A stretch of 9,421 nt of DNA from an uncultured bacterium (GTDB lineage Bacteria > Gemmatimonadota > Gemmatimonadetes > Longimicrobiales > RSA9): positions 1-9,421 of the forward strand of contig CALKIP010000212.1 of assembly GCA_937995995.1 (NCBI GenBank), given 5' to 3'. This document shows, piece after piece, positions 1 to 6,314 of the stretch. Both the position numbers and the translations under genes were made by a program. Positions within the stretch are counted from its first letter, which is position 1, and each line of letters starts with the position of its first letter. The notes beneath the pieces are model-generated. The model made no database searches. It worked only from the letters and a program-made list of their open reading frames with translations, and had not been told where the DNA came from.

Positions 1-1015
1 CCACCAGCTCGTCCATGGGCACGCCGAGCAGGACATCGAGGTTGGAGATCAACCCGACGATGTACAAGGTGTCCGCGGCGGCGGGCCGCCCGAGCGGCTC
101 GGCGAGAAGCTCGCAGAGGCGGCCCCGCAGAAGGGCGGTATGCGCGATCTCGCCTTCCAACTCGCTGTCCGAGATGCCGGTCACCAAGAGGAGCGCGAGC
201 CAGCGATAGAGCGCGTCCCGGCCCAGGAGCCGGATGGCGTGACCGATCGAGGCGATGCCGCGGCCGCCGACCGACGCCGAGTTCACCATCCGAAGCAGCT
301 TGTAGGAAAGCGCCAGGTCGACACGGAACGCTTCCTCGATCTTGGCGTTCGTCGTGTCCATGTCCCGAAGCGTCCGCATGAGCTGGAACGTCCGTAGATG
401 ATCGATCGAGAGATCTCGGCGGACCAGCACCTCCGGCATGCTGAACTCGTACCCCTGAAAGAGCCCGCAGCCGAGTTCGATGCAGATGTCGCGCATCTCC
501 CGGTTCTCGACGTTCTCCGCGAGAAGCTCCACGCCTACCGCTTTCAGGCTGTGACTCAGTCGGGCCAATCGCTCCCGATCGATTCGCCGAACGTCCACAC
601 GGACGAGGTCGCACCACGAGAGCGCCGGTCCAAGCGTCGTCGCATCATGGACCACCTGGCTGGTGCCGTCCACGGCGATGCGATAACCCCTCGCCTTCAG
701 CCGCTCGCAGGTGGCCTGCACGTCGGCGTCGTCCACGCAGTCACCGGGAACCTCCACGACCACGCGGCGAGGATCCAGCAGCTCCACCGAACCGGAGAGG
801 AGCATGTCGTAGGTCACCTTCAGGTACGCCGGCTGATCCCCGACCAGCTCGTCCAGGCCGACGCCCAGGAAGGCGTCGACGATGAGTCGCTCCGGTGTCT
901 CTTCCACATCTGCCGCGGTCGTGTCCGCGGCGGTGGGCTCGCGGTAGAAGAGCGCGTAGCCCACAATCCGTTCATCCCGATCGAAGATCGGTTGTCTCGA
1001 CAGAAATACTTGCAT
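1..1015 (-). CDS. EAL-HDOD (YuxH-like) signalling protein, 3' end cut by window edge
   Basis: The minus-strand frame is open from ATG at 1013-1015 to the window edge (338 codons; the C-terminus is missing). The N-terminus reads MQVFLSRQPIFDRDERIVGY, the opening typical of EAL+HDOD proteins. Residues 1 to about 195 are an EAL-like domain ending in LLAENVENREM and LFQGYEFSMPE, matching the AENVE and FQGY motifs of the family. From about residue 200 an HDOD domain follows (NAKIEEAFRVDLALSYKLLR, then a helix around IGHAIRLLGRDALYRWLAL). The EAL signature position reads GYALFYRE, so the catalytic Glu is Ala. The usual DFGxG-type motif reads AVDGTS. I infer loss of c-di-GMP phosphodiesterase activity and a role as a binding or protein-interaction module, perhaps in motility or stress signalling. 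Family members are usually about 400 residues, so roughly 60-80 are outside the window. It is divergent from tex. The only ribosome-site candidate is a weak GAGG directly upstream. Confidence 0.9.
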   Translation of the reverse strand, partial: MQVFLSRQPIFDRDERIVGYALFYREPTAADTTAADVEETPERLIVDAFLGVGLDELVGDQPAYLKVTYDMLLSGSVELLDPRRVVVEVPGDCVDDADVQATCERLKARGYRIAVDGTSQVVHDATTLGPALSWCDLVRVDVRRIDRERLARLSHSLKAVGVELLAENVENREMRDICIELGCGLFQGYEFSMPEVLVRRDLSIDHLRTFQLMRTLRDMDTTNAKIEEAFRVDLALSYKLLRMVNSASVGGRGIASIGHAIRLLGRDALYRWLALLLVTGISDSELEGEIAHTALLRGRLCELLAEPLGRPAAADTLYIVGLISNLDVLLGVPMDELV

Positions 1016-1023
1016 GCCTCGTA

Positions 1024-1051
1024 GTATCGGACGCTAGGAGTGAAGACTTTA
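1024..1051 (-). promoter_or_regulatory. Possible sigma-28 (FliA)-like promoter of the EAL-HDOD gene
   Basis: On the minus strand TAAAGTCT (1051-1044) is followed after 12 nt by TCCGATAC (1031-1024). The known FliA consensus is TAAAGTTT, 11 nt, GCCGATAA, so both boxes match closely but the spacer is one base too long. The predicted transcript start would fall within a few bases of the ATG at 1015, giving an almost leaderless mRNA, which fits the weak ribosome site. A sigma-70 reading (GATACT as -10) has no recognisable -35. No flagellar gene is visible here, so this is a motif match only. Confidence 0.28.
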
Positions 1052-1080
1052 GACCCTGATTTGGGGGATTCCTGATGCCG

Positions 1081-1110
1081 TTGCCGATCGTGGCCGGGCG
1101 CAGTCATATT
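1081..1110 (+). promoter_or_regulatory. Possible sigma-70-type promoter of tex
   Basis: TTGCCG (1081-1086) and CATATT (1105-1110) are separated by 18 nt, each matching the standard -35 and -10 hexamers at four of six positions. It lies upstream of the conserved Tex start at 1174 and would give a leader of roughly 55-60 nt. If real, it excludes the earlier in-frame ATG at 1075. The match is modest and could be chance. Confidence 0.25.
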
Positions 1111-1173
1111 TCCTGGTGCGCGGTCGACGCGGGAGGCGTCGGGCGCGGCGGTGCAACCCGAACCACGGATGCC

Positions 1174-3456
1174 ATGCTGTCGCAGGACCTGATTTCCAAG
1201 ATCGCCACCGAGCTGTCGATCGCGCCACACCAGGTGACGTCGGCACTCACTCTGTTCGCCGATGGCAACACGCTGCCGTTCATCGCGAGGTACCGGAAGG
1301 AGGCGACGGGCGGGCTGGACGAGGTCCAGCTCCGCGACGTGCGCGACCGGGCCACGTACCTGGAGGAGCTGGAGGAGCGCCGGGCGGCGATCCTGAAGTC
1401 GATCGACGAGCAGGAGAAGCTGACGCCGGAGCTGGAGGCGCGGATCCGTGCCGCGGAGACGAAGCAGGCGCTGGAGGACCTGTACCTTCCGTACCGTCCG
1501 AAGCGTCGCACGCGGGCGACGATCGCGAAGGAGCGTGGCCTGGAGCCGCTGGCGGAGCTGATCTGGGCGGGTGAGGCGAGCGATGCGGAGGTCGCGGCCG
1601 CGGCGGCGGAGTACGTGGACGCCGAGAAGGAGGTGGCCACGGTGGAGGACGCGCTCCAGGGCGCGCGTGACATCCTGGCCGAACGCGCCGCCGAGGACGC
1701 CGACCTGCGCGGCTGGATCCGCGACCTCACGCGAAGCAAGGGCGTGATCCGCTCGTCGGCGCTTCCGGGCAAGGAGACGGAAGTCTCGAAGTTCCAGGAC
1801 TACTACGATCACGAGGAGCGTCTGACGGAGATCCCGTCTCACCGCATGCTGGCGATCCGTCGCGGCGAGGCCGAGGGCTATCTGGCGTGGTCGATCGAGG
1901 CGCCGGTCGACGAGATCCGCGCGGGTCTCGAGAAGAAGCTGGTGGCGCCCAGGCGGGCGCGCGAGCAGATGGCGCTCGTGGCGGCGGATGCGTACAAGCG
2001 GCTGCTTTCGCTCTCGATCGAGGTCGAGCTGCGCGTCGAGCTCAAGAGCCGCGCCGATGAGGAAGCGATCGCGATCTTCGGGATGAATCTCGAGCAGCTC
2101 CTCCTCGCCGCGCCGGCGGGCGAGCGGGTGGTGCTCGGCCTGGACCCGGGCTTCCGGACGGGGATCAAGGCGGCGGTGGTCTCGCGGACCGGCGCCGTGC
2201 TCGAGACGGACACGCTCTACCTGCACCGTTCCGACGAGTTCGCGCGCCGGCTCGAGCACCTGGTCAGGACGCACGGCGTCGAGCTCGTCGCGATCGGCAA
2301 CGGCACGGCGTCGCGGGAGACGGAGACGGCCGTCAAGGCGCTGCTGCGCGAATGGGAGGGAGCGCGGCCGCAGGTGGTGACGGTCAACGAATCGGGCGCC
2401 TCGGTCTACTCGGCCTCGGACACGGCGCGTGAGGAGCTTCCGGATCTGGACGTCTCACTGCGCGGCGCCGTCTCGATCGCGCGTCGCCTGCAGGACCCGC
2501 TGGCCGAGCTGGTCAAGATCGATCCCAAGTCGATCGGCGTGGGGCAGTACCAGCACGATGTCAACCAGACGCAGCTCAAGCGTCGGCTGGACGAGGTGGT
2601 CGAAAGCTGCGTGAACCGCGTGGGCGTCGAGGTGAACACCGCCTCCGCGCCGCTGCTTTCCTACGTTTCCGGGATCGGCCCGGCGTTGGCCCAGGCGATC
2701 GTGCGCACGAGGGACGAACGCGGCGGCTTCCGCTCCCGGCGCGAGCTCATGGACGTGCCGCGCCTCGGCGCCAAGGCGTTCCAGCAGGCGGCCGGCTTCC
2801 TTCGCATCCGCGGCGGCGATCACCCGCTCGATGCCAGCGCCGTGCACCCCGAGCGCTACGACGTCGTCGAGGCCATGGCGCGCGACCTCGACGCCTCGAT
2901 CGGCGACGTCGTCGCCAACGACACGCTGATCGAGCGCATCGATCCCCAGCGCTACCTGTCGGAGGAGGTCGGCCTTCCCACGCTGCAGGACATTCTCGAC
3001 GAGCTGCGCAAGCCCGGGCGCGACCCGCGTGACACGTTCGAGGCGCCTGCATTCCGCGACGACATCACCGAGCCGAAGGACCTGAAGCCGGGGATGTCGC
3101 TCGAGGGCGTGGTCACCAACATCGTCGCCTTCGGCGCCTTCGTCGACATCGGCGTGCACCAGGACGGGCTCGTCCACATCTCCCAGCTCGCCGACCACTT
3201 CGTCAAGGACCCGAACAGCGTCGTGCAGGTCGGGCAGAAGGTGCGCGTCACCGTCCTCTCCGTCGATCTCGACCGCAACCGCATCGGTCTGTCGATGAAG
3301 TCCAACCCCGAGATCGAGGGAGCTGCGGGCGGCGGCGAGCGCTCGGCCAAACGAAAGGACAAGGGTCAGGACCGGGGGGGCCGCAGGCGAGGCGGCTCGA
3401 AACCTGCGACTCCAAAGCCGGGAACGGTGGCGCCGAACGGGATTCGCTTCCGTTAA
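1174..3456 (+). CDS. tex: Tex family transcription accessory / RNA-binding protein
   Basis: A 760-residue protein aligning along its full length with E. coli YhgF/Tex as I remember it. The N-terminal module contains the hallmark runs GNTLPFIARYRKEATGGLD, YLEELEERRAAILKSI and LEDLYLPYRPKRRTRA. A YqgF/RNase-H-like domain starts near residue 318 with VLGLDPGFRTG (D324). A helix-hairpin-helix region lies around VSGIGPALAQAIV (G500-G502). A C-terminal S1 domain spans about residues 637-709 (MSLEGVVTNIVAFGAFVDIG). A basic Arg/Lys/Gly tail follows. Family knowledge: Tex binds nucleic acids and associates with RNA polymerase and transcript surveillance; the YqgF fold usually lacks nuclease activity. 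Start choice: MLSQDLISKIATEL at 1174 matches the homologous N-terminus. An in-frame ATG at 1075 has a better upstream GGGGGA, but its 33 extra residues look unlike any Tex sequence. No frameshift or truncation is seen. Confidence 0.96.
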   Translation: MLSQDLISKIATELSIAPHQVTSALTLFADGNTLPFIARYRKEATGGLDEVQLRDVRDRATYLEELEERRAAILKSIDEQEKLTPELEARIRAAETKQALEDLYLPYRPKRRTRATIAKERGLEPLAELIWAGEASDAEVAAAAAEYVDAEKEVATVEDALQGARDILAERAAEDADLRGWIRDLTRSKGVIRSSALPGKETEVSKFQDYYDHEERLTEIPSHRMLAIRRGEAEGYLAWSIEAPVDEIRAGLEKKLVAPRRAREQMALVAADAYKRLLSLSIEVELRVELKSRADEEAIAIFGMNLEQLLLAAPAGERVVLGLDPGFRTGIKAAVVSRTGAVLETDTLYLHRSDEFARRLEHLVRTHGVELVAIGNGTASRETETAVKALLREWEGARPQVVTVNESGASVYSASDTAREELPDLDVSLRGAVSIARRLQDPLAELVKIDPKSIGVGQYQHDVNQTQLKRRLDEVVESCVNRVGVEVNTASAPLLSYVSGIGPALAQAIVRTRDERGGFRSRRELMDVPRLGAKAFQQAAGFLRIRGGDHPLDASAVHPERYDVVEAMARDLDASIGDVVANDTLIERIDPQRYLSEEVGLPTLQDILDELRKPGRDPRDTFEAPAFRDDITEPKDLKPGMSLEGVVTNIVAFGAFVDIGVHQDGLVHISQLADHFVKDPNSVVQVGQKVRVTVLSVDLDRNRIGLSMKSNPEIEGAAGGGERSAKRKDKGQDRGGRRRGGSKPATPKPGTVAPNGIRFR

Positions 3457-3500
3457 TCCGGCGCGGGGCCGCACTCCAGGCGCCACCGCGTAGCGCATCG

Positions 3501-3536
3501 ACGGTCCGGGTGAATTCCGGAATTCACCCGGACCGT
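3501..3536. repeat. Perfect 36-bp palindrome between tex and tonB
   Basis: The half-site ACGGTCCGGGTGAATTCC (3501-3518) is followed immediately by its exact reverse complement (3519-3536), with no loop bases. As RNA it would form a very stable hairpin 45 nt after the tex stop codon. There is no T-run on either side, so it is not a classical intrinsic terminator, though it could still act as a 3'-end barrier or stabiliser. It also lies about 110-140 bp upstream of the sigma-54-like element at 3644, where an enhancer-binding-protein site would be expected. The palindrome is certain; the function is open. Confidence 0.9.
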
Positions 3537-3643
3537 TCTCCTGCGCAGGCGACGGCCTGTACCCACCCACTCTCCAGTGGCGCGACCCTCCGCGCCGCCT
3601 CCACTCTGCATTCTCCGCCAGTTCCGCTCGTGGGTCGATCCAC

Positions 3644-3659
3644 TGGCACGCCCGGTGCT
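3644..3659 (+). promoter_or_regulatory. Sigma-54-like -24/-12 element upstream of tonB
   Basis: TGGCACGCCCGGTGCT differs from the established RpoN consensus TGGCACGNNNNTTGCW at one defined position (G for the first T of the -12 box), with GG-N10-GC spacing intact. Transcription would begin near 3670, leaving a leader of about 40 nt before the tonB ATG. The alternative reading is a dyad operator, GCAC-N5-GTGC. The same pattern recurs at 4483-4498 before aceB. Confidence 0.45.
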
Positions 3660-3700
3660 CTGCATAGGCGTCGTTGTCGAGTAGTACCCCTCGCGCGATT

Positions 3701-3706
3701 GGAGGT
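3701..3706 (+). promoter_or_regulatory. Ribosome binding site fixing the tonB start
   Basis: GGAGGT lies three bases before the ATG at 3710. The spacing is short but the core is strong. It selects 3710 over the in-frame ATG at 3674, which would add 12 residues and has no comparable site upstream. Confidence 0.7.
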
Positions 3707-3709
3707 CGA

Positions 3710-4417
3710 ATGCGCGCGCGACCCGAGCAGGACCTGCCTGTACGTCCCACCGAGTACAGCGTAAACGAGCGCTTCAAGCGCGGCGATCGCCGTCGCTTCA
3801 TTCTTTCGATGACCGCAGCGGCACTGGCGCACCTCCTGGTCCTGGCGATCGGCCCGGACTGGGAGCCGACGATGGAGATCGGCGCGTACGTGCCGCCGGC
3901 GGCGATGCAGTCGATCACGTTGGTCCCGGAGATCGCGATGCCGAGTCGGCCGGCACCGATCACCGCGCCCGCGGTGCCGATCGTGGCGAGGCTGGAACTC
4001 GCGGAAGACATCACGGTCGACCCGGTGGAGGGGCTGGGCGAGCCGCCGCCGCTTCCTGCGGTGCCCGATCCGCCCGTCACGGCCGTACGCGAGCGCGAGC
4101 TCATGCGCTACGAATACTTCGCGCCGTACATGGTACGGCCCGAGCTGTTGAACCGTGACGAGGTCCGGCGCGTGCTGGAGCGTCGCTACCCGAACGTGCT
4201 CCGCCGCAGCCACGTCGAGGGCGCGGTGCTGGTGGTGTTCTGGATCGACGAGACGGGCACGGTTCAGAAGTACGAGATCCGCAAGTCGAGTGGCAGCAAG
4301 GAGCTGGACCGGGCGGTGGAGGACGTGATCGAGATCATGAAGTTCCGGCCGGCGATGGAGCGCGGCGAGCCGGTGAAGGTGATCGTGGCATTGCCGATCA
4401 GGTTTCAGGTGTTCTAG
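3710..4417 (+). CDS. tonB: TonB-family energy transducer
   Basis: A 235-residue inner-membrane protein expected to pass proton-motive energy from an ExbB/ExbD motor to outer-membrane TonB-dependent receptors. Residues 1-29 are a basic cytoplasmic tail (GDRRR just before the membrane). Residues about 30-47 form one transmembrane helix (ILSMTAAALAHLLVLAI), with S33 and H41 possibly corresponding to the functional Ser/His of the TonB anchor. Residues about 50-142 are a Pro-containing periplasmic linker (GLGEPPPLPAVPDPP) that is short and lacks the long Glu-Pro/Lys-Pro runs of E. coli TonB. Residues 143-235 are a TonB_C domain: RRYPNVLRRSHVEGAVLVVF, WIDETGTVQKYEIRKSSG, LDRAVEDVIEIMKFRPA and a final PIRFQVF. 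No exbB or exbD lies in the window, so its motor partners must be elsewhere. It may be transcribed on its own from the sigma-54-like element at 3644. Sure of family, not of receptor or substrate. Confidence 0.92.
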   Translation: MRARPEQDLPVRPTEYSVNERFKRGDRRRFILSMTAAALAHLLVLAIGPDWEPTMEIGAYVPPAAMQSITLVPEIAMPSRPAPITAPAVPIVARLELAEDITVDPVEGLGEPPPLPAVPDPPVTAVRERELMRYEYFAPYMVRPELLNRDEVRRVLERRYPNVLRRSHVEGAVLVVFWIDETGTVQKYEIRKSSGSKELDRAVEDVIEIMKFRPAMERGEPVKVIVALPIRFQVF

Positions 4418-4482
4418 GCCGGGTCGCGCCGACGGGGCGGCTGTTGGTGCGGCGGTGGGGGCGGGGACGGATGTGAGTGGAG

Positions 4483-4498
4483 TGGCACGAGAGGTGCC
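4483..4498 (+). promoter_or_regulatory. TGGCACG-N4-GTGC element upstream of aceB: sigma-54-like or dyad operator
   Basis: TGGCACGAGAGGTGCC matches the RpoN consensus except at two positions of the -12 box, keeping GG-N10-GC spacing. It is also a perfect dyad, GGCAC-N5-GTGCC, which suits a dimeric regulator. As a promoter it would start near 4509 and leave about 110 nt of leader before the aceB ATG. Eleven fixed positions are identical to the tonB element at 3644-3659. Confidence 0.4.
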
Positions 4499-4620
4499 GG
4501 GACGGCACGCCTGCGCTGTCGGTGGGCCCGTGATTGCACCGGGTCCGTACCGGGGGCGCGCCCGGCGCCGTCGACCGGTCGTGGCGGCCATGTCCACCGA
4601 TCCATCCCGGGGGCAATACC

Positions 4621-6291
4621 ATGGCACAGGTGACACTGCAAGGGGTGCGGCTTGCCGAGGAGCGGAGTGAGTCCGCGGACCGGGTGCTGACGCCGGAGGC
4701 ACTGGCCTTCGTCGCGTCGCTCCAGCGCGAGTTCAATGGGAGGCGCCTGGAACTGCTGCGGATGCGAGAGGCGCGGCGGGCGGGGCTGGCGGCGGGTGCG
4801 ATGCCGCGGTTCATCGTCGACGGGACGGTGGAGGCATCGGCGGAGGCGCGGGCGGCGGCACGGGCAGTGGCACAGGCGGCCGAAGGCGAGGCGGCGGCGC
4901 AGGCGGAGGCGCGGCTGGGGGAGTGGAAGGTGGCGCCGGCGCCGGCGGATCTGGAGGACCGGCGGGTGGAGATCACGGGGCCGGTCGACCGGAAGATGAT
5001 GATCAATGCGCTCAACTCGGGCGCGAACGTCTTCATGGCTGACTTCGAGGATGCGCTCGCGCCGACGTGGCGCAACGTGGTCGAGGGGCAGGCGAACGTT
5101 AAGGACGCGGTGCGCGGTACGCTGGCGTACACCCATCCCGATGGCCGGGAGTACCGACTCGACGAGCGGGTGGCCACGCTGGTCGTGCGCCCCCGTGGCT
5201 GGCACCTGGCGGAGCGGCACGTGGAGGTGGACGGCGATCCTGTCGCCGCGAGCCTCTTCGACTTCGGGCTGCATTTCTTCCACAACGCCCGCGCGCTGCT
5301 GGATCGGGGCAGCGGGCCCTACTACTACCTGCCGAAGCTCGAGGGCAATCGGGAAGCGCGGCTCTGGAACGACGTCTTCATCTTCGCCCAGGAGGCGCTA
5401 GGCATCCCGCGCGGTACGATCCGCGCCACGGTCCTGATCGAGCACATCCTCGCGGCGTTCGAGATGGAGGAGATCCTCTGGGAGCTGCGCGAGCACGCGT
5501 CGGGGCTCAACGCGGGGCGCTGGGACTACATCTTCAGCGTAATCAAGACGTTCCGGTCGAGCGAGACGTTCGTGCTCCCCGACAGGGCGGAGGTCACGAT
5601 GGAGGTGCCGTTCATGCGCGCCTACACCGAACTGCTGGTCCGGACGTGTCACCGGCGCGGCGCCCACGCGATCGGTGGGATGGCCGCGTTCGTACCGAGT
5701 CGGCGCGACCCACGCGTGAACGAGATCGCGATCGCGCGCGTGCGCGAGGACAAGGTCCGCGAGGTGGGCGACGGTTTCGATGGCACCTGGGTGGCGCACC
5801 CCGATCTCGTGCCCGTGGCTCGTGACGTCTTCGACGCGGTCCTGGGCGAACGACCGCACCAGAAGGAGCGGTTGCGTGATGACGTGCACGTCGAGGCAGC
5901 CGACCTCCTCGACGTGCGGATCCCCGGCGCCCGCGTCACCCGCGAGGGGGCGGCGTCCAACGTGCGCGTCGCGATCGAGTACCTCGCCGCATGGCTCGGC
6001 GGGCAGGGCGCCGTCGCGATCCGCAATCTCATGGAAGATGCCGCGACCGCGGAGATCGCCCGTGCGCAACTCTGGCAGTGGCGGCATCACGGCGCGAGGC
6101 TCGAGGATGGCGAGCCGTTCAACGCGGCCGTGTACGGCGATCTGAGAGAGCGGGAGCTGGAGCGGCTCCTCGCGGAAAACGAGGCCGCGGGCCCTCGGCT
6201 CCGGGAGGCGGCCGCACTGCTCGACGAGCTCGTGCTCTCCGAAGACTTCGTGGAATTCCTCACCCTCCCCGCCTACGAACGTCTTTCGTAG
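4621..6291 (+). CDS. aceB: Malate synthase A (glyoxylate shunt)
   Basis: A 556-residue cytoplasmic enzyme condensing glyoxylate with acetyl-CoA to give malate. It closely follows E. coli AceB (533 residues as I recall): DRRVEITGPVDRKMMINALN, VFMADFEDALAPTW, SLFDFGLHFFHN, GSGPYYYLPK, GLNAGRWDYIFSVIKTF, GGMAAFVPSRRDPR and LMEDAATAEIA. By family analogy R268 is the catalytic Arg, E274 and D302 the Mg ligands and D473 the catalytic base; all are present. The C-terminus FLTLPAYERLS matches the family end. Oddity: residues about 72-98 are an Ala/Glu/Arg/Gln-rich insertion absent from E. coli AceB. Start: ATG 4621, because MAQVTL fits the family length; GGGGGC about 8 nt upstream is a mediocre ribosome site, and an in-frame TTG at 4534 gives an unfamilylike extension. 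Only 23 nt separate it from aceA, so they are probably co-transcribed. Confidence 0.96.
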   Translation: MAQVTLQGVRLAEERSESADRVLTPEALAFVASLQREFNGRRLELLRMREARRAGLAAGAMPRFIVDGTVEASAEARAAARAVAQAAEGEAAAQAEARLGEWKVAPAPADLEDRRVEITGPVDRKMMINALNSGANVFMADFEDALAPTWRNVVEGQANVKDAVRGTLAYTHPDGREYRLDERVATLVVRPRGWHLAERHVEVDGDPVAASLFDFGLHFFHNARALLDRGSGPYYYLPKLEGNREARLWNDVFIFAQEALGIPRGTIRATVLIEHILAAFEMEEILWELREHASGLNAGRWDYIFSVIKTFRSSETFVLPDRAEVTMEVPFMRAYTELLVRTCHRRGAHAIGGMAAFVPSRRDPRVNEIAIARVREDKVREVGDGFDGTWVAHPDLVPVARDVFDAVLGERPHQKERLRDDVHVEAADLLDVRIPGARVTREGAASNVRVAIEYLAAWLGGQGAVAIRNLMEDAATAEIARAQLWQWRHHGARLEDGEPFNAAVYGDLRERELERLLAENEAAGPRLREAAALLDELVLSEDFVEFLTLPAYERLS

Positions 6292-6314
6292 CCACCGCGC
6301 CAAGGAGAAAGGCC

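Noticed and set aside
1075..1173. Earlier in-frame ATG for tex at 1075
   Set aside because: GGGGGA upstream is attractive, but the 33 added residues do not resemble Tex and a promoter-like sequence lies inside. Kept only as an alternative in the tex entry.
820..2274. Long minus-strand open frame (484 codons) opposite tex
   Set aside because: It runs antisense to the conserved Tex sequence, is Arg/Leu-rich without motifs, and its end only overlaps the EAL-HDOD gene in the wrong frame. This is a typical GC-rich shadow frame.
2455..4104. Long minus-strand open frame (549 codons) across tex and tonB
   Set aside because: It spans the tex-tonB boundary antisense to two well-recognised genes and shows no domain; composition artefact.
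4550..4565. CCGGG-GGCGCG-CCCGG hairpin in the aceB leader
   Set aside because: Short GC stem with a self-complementary loop in GC-rich DNA. No antiterminator partner, U-run or leader peptide is visible, so I do not call an attenuator.
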